The notes: a model not told the origin generated them from the sequence alone. A DNA stretch of 64,000 nt from JASJAR01 sp038530285 (GCA_038530285.1 JBCBCY010000003.1:158075-222074), one strand, 5' to 3'. Positions 17,746-27,285 are shown, numbered from the stretch's first letter. Numbers and translations are program-made.

Positions 17746-18498
17746 TTATATCGAACCGGCCTCAACCATATAGTTGTTGGCTGTGCACATCGCGGCGTCA
17801 TCAGAGGCTAAAAACAGCACCATGCGTGCCACATAGACGGGGTCGATCAGGTCCGGCAGGCATTGGCGCGCGCGGTGGTTTTCCAGCGCTTCGGGGGTGG
17901 CCCAAAGCTGTTTCTGGCGGTCGGTCATGATCCAGCCGGGCACGACCGTGTTCACCCGGATGCGGTGCTGGCCCAGATCGCGCGCCATTGTCCGCGTCAG
18001 CCCGTGAACGGCCGCTTTCGCAGTCGCATAGGCCGGAAACCCGCCCCCGGCTTCCCACCAGGAATTCGAGCCGATGTTCACAATCGACCCGCCACCGGCG
18101 GCGATCATGTCGGGCGCGGTGGCCTGAATGGCGAAAAACATGTGGCGCAGATTGGTGGCCATGCGTTCATCCCAATAGTCTGCCGTGACGTCTTTCCAGT
18201 CGTGCCGGTCATCGCGCGCGGCATTGTTCACAAGGATGTCGACCCCGCCAAGGCGTCCGCGCAAGGCGTCAATCGCGACCTTCAATGCATCGATATCGCG
18301 AAGGTCACAGACCTCAAAATCAACCTGGCCGTCGGTCTCGGCCGCCATTTTCGCACTGCCGTCCGCGTCAAGGTCAATGAACCCGACCTTGGCCCCCTCA
18401 GCCGCAAACCCTTTCACGATTTCCGCCCCGATGCCGCCCGCGCCGCCGGTCATCAACACGATCTTGCCCTGAAGGCTGGGATGTTTAGAGAATTTCAT
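17746..18498 (-). CDS. Short-chain dehydrogenase/reductase
   Basis: A 250-residue classical SDR. I chose the ATG at 18498 (MKFSKHPSLQGKIVLMTGG), which has GGGGC upstream; the frame further up gives an atypical Arg/Gly-rich leader. The NAD motif TGGAGGIG, the LVNNAARDD segment and the active-site Y-x3-K in YATAKAA are present, with an active-site serine in NIGSNSWWE. It is the last gene of the sugar ABC operon (52 bases after the ATPase). It therefore probably oxidises the imported sugar or polyol as the first catabolic step. The substrate is unknown. Confidence 0.87.
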   Translation of the reverse strand: MKFSKHPSLQGKIVLMTGGAGGIGAEIVKGFAAEGAKVGFIDLDADGSAKMAAETDGQVDFEVCDLRDIDALKVAIDALRGRLGGVDILVNNAARDDRHDWKDVTADYWDERMATNLRHMFFAIQATAPDMIAAGGGSIVNIGSNSWWEAGGGFPAYATAKAAVHGLTRTMARDLGQHRIRVNTVVPGWIMTDRQKQLWATPEALENHRARQCLPDLIDPVYVARMVLFLASDDAAMCTANNYMVEAGSI

Positions 18499-18549
18499 GC
18501 GAGCCCCATGCGGGTTGCGCCCGGGCCGGTGGCCGGCCCGGGACATCGA

Positions 18550-19323
18550 TCAGCCGATGTCGGCCAGTTCCTGTTTGAGATCGCCCATTTCCGCCCCGCC
18601 AGACATCAGGCGGCGCATCTCGGTGTCCGAAATCTCTTCCGATTTGCCTGCGCCGATCACCTGACCGAGTGCGAGGAAGGTGAAGCGGTCGCCAACAAGG
18701 CGCGAGTGGATTTCGTTGTGGGTTATGAAGATGATCGCGATATCGCCGCGCGCGCGGACCTTCTTGATCGTTTTCAGCACGCCCATCTGCTGTTTTTGAC
18801 CCAGCGCTGAGGTGGGTTCATCAAGGATCAGAACCTTCGCACCGAAGTAGATCGCGCGTGCAATGGCCAGGGTCTGGCGTTGCCCGCCCGACATGGTGCC
18901 CACGGCTTGCGTCGGATCCGAAAAGTCGATCCCGATCTTCAGCATCTCGTCATGGGCGATCTGGTTCATCTCCTCCATGCGCAGGCCCCCAAGCGGGCCT
19001 TTCAACTCACGGCCCATGAAGAAGTTGCGCGTCACGCTCATCAACTGGTTGAGGGCAAGATCCTGATAGACCGTCCCGATCCCGGCATTCGACGCGTCGC
19101 GGGGCGATCTGAAGTTGGCGGGCTTGCCTTCGATAAAGATCTGCCCTTCGGTGGGCTGGTGTACACCTGCGAGCGTCTTGATCAGGGTCGATTTGCCAGC
19201 CCCGTTATCGCCCAGAAGGGCGTGGACCTCGCCGGGGTAAACCTCCAGATCGACGCCGCCGAGCGCAGTGAAAGGCCCGAAGCGTTTGACGAGTTTTTCG
19301 ACGCGAAGATATGGCTCTGCCAT
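18550..19323 (-). CDS. Sugar ABC transporter ATPase (single ABC domain)
   Basis: A 257-residue ATPase with one nucleotide-binding domain: Walker A GDNGAGKS at residues 38-45, signature MSGGQRQ, Walker B VLILDEPTSAL and the switch ITHN. Most carbohydrate importers of this permease family use a double-domain ATPase of about 500 residues; the single-domain form is like FrcA of the fructose system. It lies three bases downstream of the permease gene and is read in the order binding protein, permease, ATPase, dehydrogenase. Confidence 0.92.
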   Translation of the reverse strand: MAEPYLRVEKLVKRFGPFTALGGVDLEVYPGEVHALLGDNGAGKSTLIKTLAGVHQPTEGQIFIEGKPANFRSPRDASNAGIGTVYQDLALNQLMSVTRNFFMGRELKGPLGGLRMEEMNQIAHDEMLKIGIDFSDPTQAVGTMSGGQRQTLAIARAIYFGAKVLILDEPTSALGQKQQMGVLKTIKKVRARGDIAIIFITHNEIHSRLVGDRFTFLALGQVIGAGKSEEISDTEMRRLMSGGAEMGDLKQELADIG

Positions 19324-19326
19324 GGC

Positions 19327-20508
19327 TTAAATCCCCCCCGTGATACGCTTGCGGATGCGTTCGTTGGCAAAGACCGCCAATAGAAGAATGCCGCCCAGGA
19401 ACACGCGGAACCAGGCCCCATCAATCGCCGGGATGAAGAACACGGCATTGGCCACAAGCCCCACCGTGATCGACCCGAAGACCACGCCCAAAACCGTGCC
19501 GAAGCCGCCGGTCATCAGCGTGCCGCCCACAACTGCGATGGCGATGGCGAAAAGCTCCATCAGGTTGCCTTTGGCGGCGTCCGATGTGTTGGTGTCAAAG
19601 ACCTGGCAGGCGGCAAACATGGTCGCGCAGAAGGCGGTGAACATGAACAGGCCGATTTTCACGGCGTTGGTCGGCACCCCGTTGGCGCGCGCGGCTTCCT
19701 TGTTGTCGCCAGTGGCATAAATCCAGTTGCCCAGCTGCGTCCGGCTTAGAATGTACCAGGCCACGACCGAGATCACGATGAACCACAAAAACCGAGCGTC
19801 AAACCCATCGACCCATTGTTCCATGCGTCGGTTGATGTTGAGCGCTGCCAGGTAGTTGATGTCGTCGATGGTCAGACGCGTGGCGAACTCAACACCGTCG
19901 ATGGCCCATTGGCCGATGGCGAACCACGCGCTGTAGAACCAGCCGAAGACCTCCCCGCCGAGGATATTGGCAAACCAGCTTTCCTCTTTGTAGTCGGGCA
20001 GGCCGGACACCTGGGTCGACTGGTTGATCAGGCGAAAGGCGACTTCGGTCACGCCGCGCAGGAAGAACAGGAAGCCCAGTGTGACGATAAAGCTCGATAG
20101 GCCTGATCGGACCACGATGGTGCCGATGAACCAGCCCATGGCCAGGGTCATCACCAGCGTAAGGGCAAAGGCCGTGAAGGGTGTGGCATCGCCCAATCCA
20201 AAGGGCAGGCCCCATTTCAGCATCAAGGCCATCGACATGCCTGCAAAGCCGATCATCGACCCGATCGACAAATCAAACTCGCCCGCGATCATCAGCATAG
20301 CCGCGCCGACGGCGATGATGCCGTACTGGGCGATGATCTTGATGTTGTTTTTCAGACCAAGCGCATTGAAGGCCTTGCCTTCGGATGCAAAAAACAGCGC
20401 GACAATAATCACCACCATCACGATGAAGGCGCCACTTTCGGGCCGCCGGATCAGGCGTTGAAAACGCGTTTCCCGCTGTAGTCTGTCGGCTTCGCTGCTG
20501 CCAGCCAT
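19327..20508 (-). CDS. Sugar ABC transporter permease (FrcC/RbsC type)
   Basis: A 393-residue inner-membrane protein of the BPD_transp_2 family with about ten hydrophobic segments. The family stretch IMIAGEFDLSIGSMIGF and the EAARANGVPTNAVKIGLF coupling segment are visible. An inserted soluble stretch around residues 170-225 (GLPDYKEESW to INRRMEQW) is larger than in ribose permeases. It works with the ATPase and binding protein encoded on either side. A hairpin separates it from the binding protein gene, presumably lowering its expression relative to the binding protein. Confidence 0.92.
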   Translation of the reverse strand: MAGSSEADRLQRETRFQRLIRRPESGAFIVMVVIIVALFFASEGKAFNALGLKNNIKIIAQYGIIAVGAAMLMIAGEFDLSIGSMIGFAGMSMALMLKWGLPFGLGDATPFTAFALTLVMTLAMGWFIGTIVVRSGLSSFIVTLGFLFFLRGVTEVAFRLINQSTQVSGLPDYKEESWFANILGGEVFGWFYSAWFAIGQWAIDGVEFATRLTIDDINYLAALNINRRMEQWVDGFDARFLWFIVISVVAWYILSRTQLGNWIYATGDNKEAARANGVPTNAVKIGLFMFTAFCATMFAACQVFDTNTSDAAKGNLMELFAIAIAVVGGTLMTGGFGTVLGVVFGSITVGLVANAVFFIPAIDGAWFRVFLGGILLLAVFANERIRKRITGGI

Positions 20509-20548
20509 GTCCCCTCCCCTAAGATTCTTTGAAGCTTTATGAGTGAAA

Positions 20549-20572
20549 CAGGCGGGGCCATGACCCCGCCTG
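20549..20572 (-). terminator. Intercistronic hairpin between sugar-binding protein and permease
   Basis: Perfect nine-base arms (CAGGCGGGG and CCCCGCCTG) around a six-base loop, 30 bases after the binding-protein stop. On the coding strand only three T follow, so it is probably a partial terminator or a 3' stabiliser that favours the binding-protein message. Confidence 0.65.
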
Positions 20573-20601
20573 CTTTATGTGTTTGCGCTGATCGGGCGAC
20601 C

Positions 20602-21528
20602 TTAGCGGTCGATGCCCGCCAGTTCCTTCACAGCCGCCGCATTCGACTTGTCCACGAAGCCTGGGCCCGAAGCGATGTTGTTGCCCGGCAGAAGACCTGC
20701 GTGGTTGTTGTAAAGGTGCAGAACGATGACCGGCATATAGCCCTGCAGACGCTGCTGCTGGTCGATGGTGAAGGCGGCCTGACCGTTTTCGATCATGTCC
20801 ATCACGCCAGGCGAAAGGTCGAAACAGGCCAGGTGGACATCCGCGCCAACAGCTTCAACAGCTTTGACGGCGGCTTCACACACATGCGGGCCAACAGCCA
20901 GCACACCGTCAATCGACGGGTCGGCCTGCAGCGCCGCTGCGGTCCGGGTTTCGATCTGTGCGGGGTCATTCGACACGTCGATCATGTTGAGATCGCCACC
21001 AAGGCCCGAGAAATAGCCTTCGCAACGGTCAACGAGGGCTGTGTTGAACGCTTCCTGGTTCAGGCAAAGACCGTTGGTCACGCCTTCGGCTGCAGCGCGT
21101 GTACCGGCAGCTTCACCGGCGTCACGCTCAGGCTGGCCAACATGCATCAGCGCGCCCAGTTCTGCCGAGCTTTCCAGGCCCGAGTTCATGGTCACAACCG
21201 GAATGCCGTCTGCAACAGCCGACTGGATCGCAGGCCCGAGGGCTGCCGCGTCGGGCAGCGACACGATGATGCCGTCGGGGTTCGATGCCGCCGCCGCTTC
21301 GATCAGTGCCGCCATTGCAGCCATGTCACCGGAGACGTCGAAGTTGTATTCCAGCGTCGCACCGATGGCTTCAGCCGCGTCACGACCACCTTTTTCCACA
21401 ACCGGCCAGAACGGGTCTGTGCCTTGTGTATGTGTGATCATGACATAACGTTCGCCATGGCCGTCAGCAAAAGCAGGCGCAGCAATAGCCGTTGCCGCGG
21501 CGAGCGCGGCAAAGATTGTCTTCTTCAT
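20602..21528 (-). CDS. Sugar ABC transporter substrate-binding protein
   Basis: A 308-residue periplasmic protein of the ribose/fructose-binding type (Peripla_BP_4). The signal peptide is about residues 1-21 (KKTIFAALAAATAIAAPAFA). The mature protein begins with YVMITHTQGTDPFWPVVEKGGRDAAEAIG and continues with DGIIVSLPD and GIPVVTMNSG, the usual sugar-binding pattern. Cysteines at LCLNQ, DRCEGY, HVCEA and LACFD may form disulphides. It is the first gene of the operon, downstream of a LacI-type operator. The sugar cannot be told from the sequence; fructose or a polyol is plausible. Confidence 0.92.
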   Translation of the reverse strand: MKKTIFAALAAATAIAAPAFADGHGERYVMITHTQGTDPFWPVVEKGGRDAAEAIGATLEYNFDVSGDMAAMAALIEAAAASNPDGIIVSLPDAAALGPAIQSAVADGIPVVTMNSGLESSAELGALMHVGQPERDAGEAAGTRAAAEGVTNGLCLNQEAFNTALVDRCEGYFSGLGGDLNMIDVSNDPAQIETRTAAALQADPSIDGVLAVGPHVCEAAVKAVEAVGADVHLACFDLSPGVMDMIENGQAAFTIDQQQRLQGYMPVIVLHLYNNHAGLLPGNNIASGPGFVDKSNAAAVKELAGIDR

Positions 21529-21610
21529 GGGGTTCCTCCCTAAATTGAACCGATCCCGATTAAAGCCGGGAATGTTTTTAGTGCAAGGCGAATGTTAGCG
21601 ATGCACAAAG

Positions 21611-21632
21611 TTTTTGCAACCGGTTGCAAAAA
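21611..21632. promoter_or_regulatory. LacI-family type operator of the sugar ABC operon
   Basis: A perfect 22-base palindrome with 11-base arms TTTTTGCAACC and GGTTGCAAAAA and no spacer. The central CpG and the GCAACCGGTTGC core are typical of LacI/GalR-family operators. It lies 82 bases upstream of the binding-protein start. No LacI-type gene is in the window, so the regulator is encoded elsewhere. Confidence 0.75.
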
Positions 21633-21797
21633 TTTTGAGACGACCTCGCACGTGGATTGCTATGGACGCGCAACTGCCGAAGGGATCAAAGCGCTGCCCG
21701 GACCGCTCTTGCAACCTGCGTTCCCAGCGCCAAAGGCATTTCAATTGAGATCGTTTTGGCGCATCGTTCAGGCGATTCGAAGCTCGGGGAAAGTTTC

Positions 21798-22841
21798 ATG
21801 CTGACGCTTGGAAGAAGCCTGGTCACAGGTCTTGTGATCTTTGCGGTGTCGTCGGTTGGAAGTCAGGCCGATGACCTGCCGCCAAGGGTCGCGATCATCA
21901 CGGATGTCCAAACGGGAAGCGACGGTGTGACCCGGCAGTTTTTCGGCACCATTGTGGCGCGTCAGACAGTCGATTTGGCGTTTCAGGTTGGCGGGCAGAT
22001 CGTTGAGTTGCCTGCCCAGGAAGGCGAGGTGATACCGAAAGGCGGCCTGGTCGCGAAGCTCGACCTTGAACCGTTTGAGCTGCAGTTGCGCCAGGCCCGG
22101 CTTCAGCTTGAACAAGCCGAACGCAATTTTGAGCGGTTGGATCAGCTTGGTGCCACGGTCAGCCGCGCCCAGCGCGACGATGCCGAAACGCAGGTCGGAC
22201 TGGCACAGGTGGACCTTCGCAACGCGGAAGTCGCGCTGGAAAATGCAACCCTGACGGCGCCATTTACCGCCCTTGTTGCGAGCCGGAACGTCGCCAACTT
22301 CACAACGATTGGACAGGGAACCCCGGTGGTGCGCCTGCACGATATGTCCGAACTTCGTGTCGAGATTGACGTGCCCGAAGTGCTGTTCCAGCAAGCCGGC
22401 GACGACGCTGATATCCGCCTTGAAGCGCGGTTTCCCGCAAGCGATAACACCTACCCGCTGGAGGTTCGCGAGTTTAACGCCGAAGCCTCCAGCGTTGGGC
22501 AGAGCTTCCGGGCGACCTTGGCCCTGTCGGGCGCCCAGCCCCTTAACGTTCTGCCGGGCAGTTCCGTGACTGTACTGGCGACAATACGTCAAGACACACC
22601 TGCAATTCTTGTCCCGCCCACGGCCCTTGTGCTGAACAACGATGGATCAACAAGCGTGATGCGCTTTCTACCGGGTGAGGGGACCACCGGCACGGTCGTA
22701 GAGGTTGCCGTCACGGTTTCGGCCAATCGCGACGGTCTGGTCGAAGTCGTCGACGGGCTGGCCGCCGGCGATGAGATTGTCCGCACCGGGGCTGACGCGC
22801 TCAGCGACGGCCAAACCGTACGCCGGTTCGAAGGGTACTGA
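21798..22841 (+). CDS. RND efflux periplasmic adaptor (membrane fusion protein)
   Basis: A 347-residue HlyD/AcrA-type adaptor. I chose the ATG at 21798, which follows GGGGAAAG and begins a signal sequence (LTLGRSLVTGLVIFAVSSVGSQA); the longer frame starts in non-coding DNA. Domains in order are the first lipoyl half (DLAFQVGGQIVELPAQEGEVIPKGGLVAKLD), a helical hairpin (residues about 95-150, rich in Q, L and E), the second lipoyl half (LTAPFTALVASRNV), a beta barrel and a membrane-proximal domain ending in GLAAGDEIVRTGADAL. It lies two bases before the pump gene. No outer-membrane channel gene is present. Confidence 0.92.
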   Translation: MLTLGRSLVTGLVIFAVSSVGSQADDLPPRVAIITDVQTGSDGVTRQFFGTIVARQTVDLAFQVGGQIVELPAQEGEVIPKGGLVAKLDLEPFELQLRQARLQLEQAERNFERLDQLGATVSRAQRDDAETQVGLAQVDLRNAEVALENATLTAPFTALVASRNVANFTTIGQGTPVVRLHDMSELRVEIDVPEVLFQQAGDDADIRLEARFPASDNTYPLEVREFNAEASSVGQSFRATLALSGAQPLNVLPGSSVTVLATIRQDTPAILVPPTALVLNNDGSTSVMRFLPGEGTTGTVVEVAVTVSANRDGLVEVVDGLAAGDEIVRTGADALSDGQTVRRFEGY

Positions 22842-22843
22842 GC

Positions 22844-25800
22844 GTGGCTGGAACGCCCCTGTCGATTGCGCGCGGGTCCATCGACCGCCCGATCTTCACC
22901 TGGCTGCTGATCTTGATCTGTCTTTTCGGCGGCATCTGGGGGTTTTCGTCGCTTGGCCGGTTGGAAGACCCTGCCTTCACGATCAAGCAAGCCGTCGTGG
23001 TCACCCAATATCCCGGCGCCTCAGCCGAGCAAGTCGCGGTTGAAGTGTCAGAGCCGCTTGAGGCTGCAATCCAGCGCATGGCTGAAGTCGACCGGGTGGA
23101 TTCAAGCAATCGGCCCGGCGTGTCGCGCATTGACGTGCTGGTCGAAGACACGGTGCCCGGCAGTGATCTGCCCCGGATCTGGACCGAACTTCGCGAGCGG
23201 ATCACCAATGTTCAGGGCGATTTGCCAAGCGGAGCAACGACACCCTTCGTCGACGACGGGTTTGGTGACGTCTATGGCATCTTTTTTGCAGTCACCACGC
23301 CCGGCTTGTCGGACGGCGAGGTCTACGACCTGGCAACGTTTCTACGGCGCGAGCTTCTGGCGGTCGAAGGTGTCGCCGATGTGGCTGTGGCCGGCTTGCC
23401 GGAAGAGGCGGTATTCGTCGAACCTGACTTGGCGCTGGCGGCCAATATCGGCGTCAATCCCCAGACCATTGTGCAAGCGATTGCGGATGCCAATTCTGTC
23501 GCTTCGGCAGGGTCGGTTGATGCAGGCCAGGGCACACGAACCCGTATCGAAACGCCCGAAGGGTCGGGCACGGTGAACGAGATCGCGTCGCTGACCATCG
23601 GGGTCGGGGGCGAAACGATCAACCTGATCGACATCGCCCAGGTCAGCCGGGGCAGGGTGGATAACCCCGATCTGATCATCCGGTTCAACGGCGAGGATGC
23701 GTTTACTTTAGGGGTCGCGGGCATCAGCGATCAAAACATCGTCGAGATCGGCAAACGGATCGATGCAAGGCTGGCCGAGCTTCAGCCTGAAATCCCTTAC
23801 GGGATCGATCTGCATCCGATCTACCAGCAACACGTTGTCGTCGACGAATCGTCGACCGGTTTTCTGATCAACCTTGCGATGTCAGTGGGCATCGTCGTGT
23901 TGGTTCTTGGGGTCTTCATGGGCCCCCGGGCGGCAGTGGTTGTGGGGACGACGCTTTTGTTGACGGTGGTTGGCACGCTTTTGTTCATGGCGCTGTTTTC
24001 CATCGAGATGGAGCGGATTTCCCTTGGCGCCCTGATCATTGCGATGGGGATGCTGGTCGACAATGCCATCGTCGTCGCCGAAGGGATGCAGATCTCCATG
24101 CGGCGCGGCAAGACATCCCGCGAAGCCGCCGCTGAGGCTGCCGGCAAAACTCAGATCCCGCTCTTGGGGGCGACCGTTATCGGGATCATGGCGTTTGCGG
24201 GTATTGGCCTCAGTCCCGATTCCACCGGCGAGTTCATGTTCTCGCTTTTTGCGGTGATCGGCATCTCCTTGTTGTTATCCTGGGTTCTGGCTATCACGGT
24301 GACCCCGCTTCTGGGTCACTACATCTTCAAGCAAGGCAATGCGGGTGATGACGACGCCTATGGCGGTCTTATCTTCCGCGCCTATGCCGGGCTGTTGCGC
24401 GGTGCGCTCCGGGTCCGCTGGCTTGTGCTTGTGTTGCTGATTGCGGTGACGGCGGCCTGCTATGTGGGCTTTGGGCAGGTCCGCCAGCAGTTCTTTCCCA
24501 ATTCCAACACGCCACTCTTTCTGACCCATCTGACATTCCGCCAAGGCACCCCGATTGCCGAGACGGCTGAAAAGATGGCCCTGCTTGAGGCGTTTTTGCA
24601 GGACCGTGAAGACGTGGCGTCCGTGGCCAGTTTCACCGGCGAAGGTGCGACACGCTTTTTGCTGACCTATGGCGCCGAGCCACCCAACCCGGCCTATGGG
24701 CATCTGATTGTCCGGACCCCGACGCTGGATGCAATCCCGGCTCTTCAGGCTGATCTTGAAGCCTTTGCAGCTGAAACTATTCCACAAGGCGAATTTCGCA
24801 CCGAGCGCATGGTCTTTGGCCCCGGTGGCGGCAGCCCGATCGAGGTGCGGTTTTCGGGCAGCGATCCGGAGGTTCTGCGCGACCTGTCGGATCTGGCCAT
24901 TGCGGCTCTGGCAGATGCCTCGCCCGATATCTTGAACCCCAGGATCGATTGGCGCGAGCAAGAGCTTGTCCTGAAACCGGTCTACAACACCGACCGCGCG
25001 CAGGCCGCGGGGGTGTCGCGCGATGACGTGGCGCAACTGATGCGCTTTGCCACCGACGGCGAGCGCACCGGGTCGTTCCGCGATGGCGACCGGTCGCTGC
25101 CCATCATCCTGCGACAGGCGCCAACTTCCGATATCGGCATTCTCGATCAGGTGATCGTCGCCCAGGACGGTCAGACCCTTTTGCAGCTTGAACAGGTTGT
25201 CGATGGCTTTGAGTTCGGGGTCGAGAACACGCTGCTGAAGCGACGCGACCGGTTGCCGACCATCACGGTGGGGGCGTCCATTCCACCTGAACGCACCGCC
25301 GCCGAAGTCCATTCTCAGGTGCGCGCCGCGGTTGAGGCGATCGCGCTTCCGGCAGGGTACAGGATGCAATGGGGAGGCGAGTTCGAAAACTCAGCCAACG
25401 CCAACGCCAGCCTTGGCGCGCAGCTTCCTGTCACCATCTTGATCATGGTGCTGATCTCGGTGCTTTTGTTCAATGCTCTGCGCCAGCCGCTGATCATCTG
25501 GCTTTTGGTGCCGATGTCGGTCAACGGTGTTGTGCTCGGGCTTTTGGGTACGGGGCTTCCGTTCACCTTCACGGCCCTTCTGGGGCTTCTCAGCCTGTCG
25601 GGGATGCTGATCAAGAACGGGATTGTGCTGGTGGAAGAGATTGACCTCGTCAAGGCGGAAGGCGGCCCCTTGAGAGAGGCGATTGTGGCGGCGTCAACCT
25701 CGCGCCTGCGGCCTGTCCTTCTGGCGGCGGCAACCACGATCCTTGGGATGATCCCGCTTCTGGGCGATGCGTTCTTCGTCTCCATGGCGGTGACGATCAT

Positions 25801-25909
25801 GGGAGGATTGGCCTTTGCATCAATCCTGACGCTTTTGGCGGCCCCTTTGCTTTACGATGTCTTTTTCGGGTTTCGGGCCCGAAGCGCGGCGGTCGCCGAG
25901 CCCGCGTAA
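22844..25909 (+). CDS. RND-family efflux transporter permease
   Basis: A 1021-residue AcrB-type proton-driven pump, starting at GTG (22844). It shows two repeats of six membrane segments with large periplasmic loops after TM1 (residues about 35-330) and TM7. The TM4 motif GMLVDNAIVVAEG carries the proton-relay aspartate; KTQIPLLGATVIGIMAF and the C-terminal KNGIVLVEEIDL with SRLRPVLLAAATTILGMIPL are family hallmarks. Substrates are probably drugs, metals or lipophilic compounds. It ends one base before the convergent YcaQ-type gene, so the two transcripts must overlap or terminate inside each other. Confidence 0.94.
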   Translation: MAGTPLSIARGSIDRPIFTWLLILICLFGGIWGFSSLGRLEDPAFTIKQAVVVTQYPGASAEQVAVEVSEPLEAAIQRMAEVDRVDSSNRPGVSRIDVLVEDTVPGSDLPRIWTELRERITNVQGDLPSGATTPFVDDGFGDVYGIFFAVTTPGLSDGEVYDLATFLRRELLAVEGVADVAVAGLPEEAVFVEPDLALAANIGVNPQTIVQAIADANSVASAGSVDAGQGTRTRIETPEGSGTVNEIASLTIGVGGETINLIDIAQVSRGRVDNPDLIIRFNGEDAFTLGVAGISDQNIVEIGKRIDARLAELQPEIPYGIDLHPIYQQHVVVDESSTGFLINLAMSVGIVVLVLGVFMGPRAAVVVGTTLLLTVVGTLLFMALFSIEMERISLGALIIAMGMLVDNAIVVAEGMQISMRRGKTSREAAAEAAGKTQIPLLGATVIGIMAFAGIGLSPDSTGEFMFSLFAVIGISLLLSWVLAITVTPLLGHYIFKQGNAGDDDAYGGLIFRAYAGLLRGALRVRWLVLVLLIAVTAACYVGFGQVRQQFFPNSNTPLFLTHLTFRQGTPIAETAEKMALLEAFLQDREDVASVASFTGEGATRFLLTYGAEPPNPAYGHLIVRTPTLDAIPALQADLEAFAAETIPQGEFRTERMVFGPGGGSPIEVRFSGSDPEVLRDLSDLAIAALADASPDILNPRIDWREQELVLKPVYNTDRAQAAGVSRDDVAQLMRFATDGERTGSFRDGDRSLPIILRQAPTSDIGILDQVIVAQDGQTLLQLEQVVDGFEFGVENTLLKRRDRLPTITVGASIPPERTAAEVHSQVRAAVEAIALPAGYRMQWGGEFENSANANASLGAQLPVTILIMVLISVLLFNALRQPLIIWLLVPMSVNGVVLGLLGTGLPFTFTALLGLLSLSGMLIKNGIVLVEEIDLVKAEGGPLREAIVAASTSRLRPVLLAAATTILGMIPLLGDAFFVSMAVTIMGGLAFASILTLLAAPLLYDVFFGFRARSAAVAEPA

Positions 25910-25910
25910 G

Positions 25911-27107
25911 CTAGGTGCGCAGCCAGCCCGGGGACATCTCGATGTCGTCCACCCCTGCGATGGCCTTGGCACGCGTCAGTTCCGCCATCAGGCCGGCCAC
26001 CCGCCCTTTACCCATCCGCACGCCAGGGTCCGGCCAGAAGGCCCGCACCACAAGCCTGTTGTCGCGCCGCTTTGCGTCGAGCCGTCCGATCATGCGGCAG
26101 CCTTGCAAAACGGGAAACACATAGTAGCCGTAGCGGCGCTTTGCTTCGGGGACGAAAATCTCGATCCGGTAGTGAAATCCGAACAATCGCTCGGCCCTGG
26201 CCCGGTCGCGCAATGCTGGGTCAAACGGGGACAAAAGACGTATGCGCGCGGATGGCTCGGGCAGGGCTTCAGCATCGGCCAGCGCGGCCTTTGTCATGTA
26301 GCTGCGTCGCAACGTGCCATTAGCCAACTCGATATCGGTCTCCACAAGGCGGCCCGAACGTACCGCGTCGTCGCACCAGGCTTTCGCTTCGTTTTTGGTG
26401 ACGATCTCGAAAAAGGCCGCCAACTCTCCGCTTGTGGCGAAGCCCAAACGCTCAAGCGCTGCGTCCATGGCCCAGTCGATAATCGCGTCTGTGGCCATGC
26501 GGGTGTTAAGGTATTCGGGCGGGATGACCCGTTCACTCAGGTCGTAGAACTTGCGAAATCCTTTTCGGTGACAGATCGCCAGTTGGCCCGATCGCCAAAG
26601 ATACTCAAGGGCGGTCTTTGAAGGGTGCCAGTCCCACCATCCCGAAGACGATTTTTGTTCATCACCGCCGACATCGCGCGATGAGGTCGGGCCGCGGTCG
26701 GCAATATGGCGTTCGACCGCGCTGATCTCGGCCTGCCAGCCGGTCCGGCGATCGCGCGACCAGCGCCCTTCCATTCGCGCCTTGTCACGTTCAAACTTGA
26801 GCCGCCACATCGGGTAAAAGGCCATTGGGATGACGGCGGCATCATGCGTCCAATGTTCAAACGCCGTGCGGTCGCGCGCGACGAGGTGTTCAAGCGATTT
26901 GGGGCGGTACTGACCGCGGCGCGACCACAAGATAAGATCATGCGCCCGGGCAAGCGTGTTCACGCTGTCGACCTGAACAAAACCCAAACCATTGACCACC
27001 TGGTCGAGGTCGCTCCTCCGGCCCGGCCCGGTGCCCGGACGCAGCAACAAGTGCCGGTCGAGAAAGAGGCGGCGTGCCGTCTGATTGTCGAGGCGGGGGC
27101 GGGTCAT
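25911..27107 (-). CDS. YcaQ/AlkX-type winged-helix DNA glycosylase-like protein
   Basis: A 398-residue HTH_42-family protein. I chose the ATG at 27107 (MTRPRLDNQTARRLFLDRHLLL). The early GFVQVDSVNTLARAHDLILWSR matches the catalytic loop of the AlkZ/AlkX family: AlkZ has QxQ, while AlkX (E. coli YcaQ) has QxD, and here it reads QVD. Characterised relatives unhook DNA interstrand crosslinks. Later motifs FEHWTHDAAVIPM and LLSPFDPALRDRARAERLFGFHYRIEIFVP are typical. It is transcribed alone and faces the RND pump. Family is confident; the exact lesion is not. Confidence 0.85.
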   Translation of the reverse strand: MTRPRLDNQTARRLFLDRHLLLRPGTGPGRRSDLDQVVNGLGFVQVDSVNTLARAHDLILWSRRGQYRPKSLEHLVARDRTAFEHWTHDAAVIPMAFYPMWRLKFERDKARMEGRWSRDRRTGWQAEISAVERHIADRGPTSSRDVGGDEQKSSSGWWDWHPSKTALEYLWRSGQLAICHRKGFRKFYDLSERVIPPEYLNTRMATDAIIDWAMDAALERLGFATSGELAAFFEIVTKNEAKAWCDDAVRSGRLVETDIELANGTLRRSYMTKAALADAEALPEPSARIRLLSPFDPALRDRARAERLFGFHYRIEIFVPEAKRRYGYYVFPVLQGCRMIGRLDAKRRDNRLVVRAFWPDPGVRMGKGRVAGLMAELTRAKAIAGVDDIEMSPGWLRT

Positions 27108-27285
27108 GATGCGCCATATCACCGAGTTCACGCCAACAGTTCAATGCACGTTCGCAAGCGCGCCCGCCCGTGACCTGAACACTCGAGCGGTCCGCGCGTC
27201 GGTCGCTGCCATGCGCATCAAATGGGCCAGCACGATCATTGGCCCGCTTGGCTTGCGGCGGGCTATGACCCTGCGCACAGACGGT

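Noticed and set aside
21592..21804. 70-residue frame across the sugar operon control region
   Set aside because: It spans the LacI-type palindrome and lacks a ribosome site or recognisable sequence.
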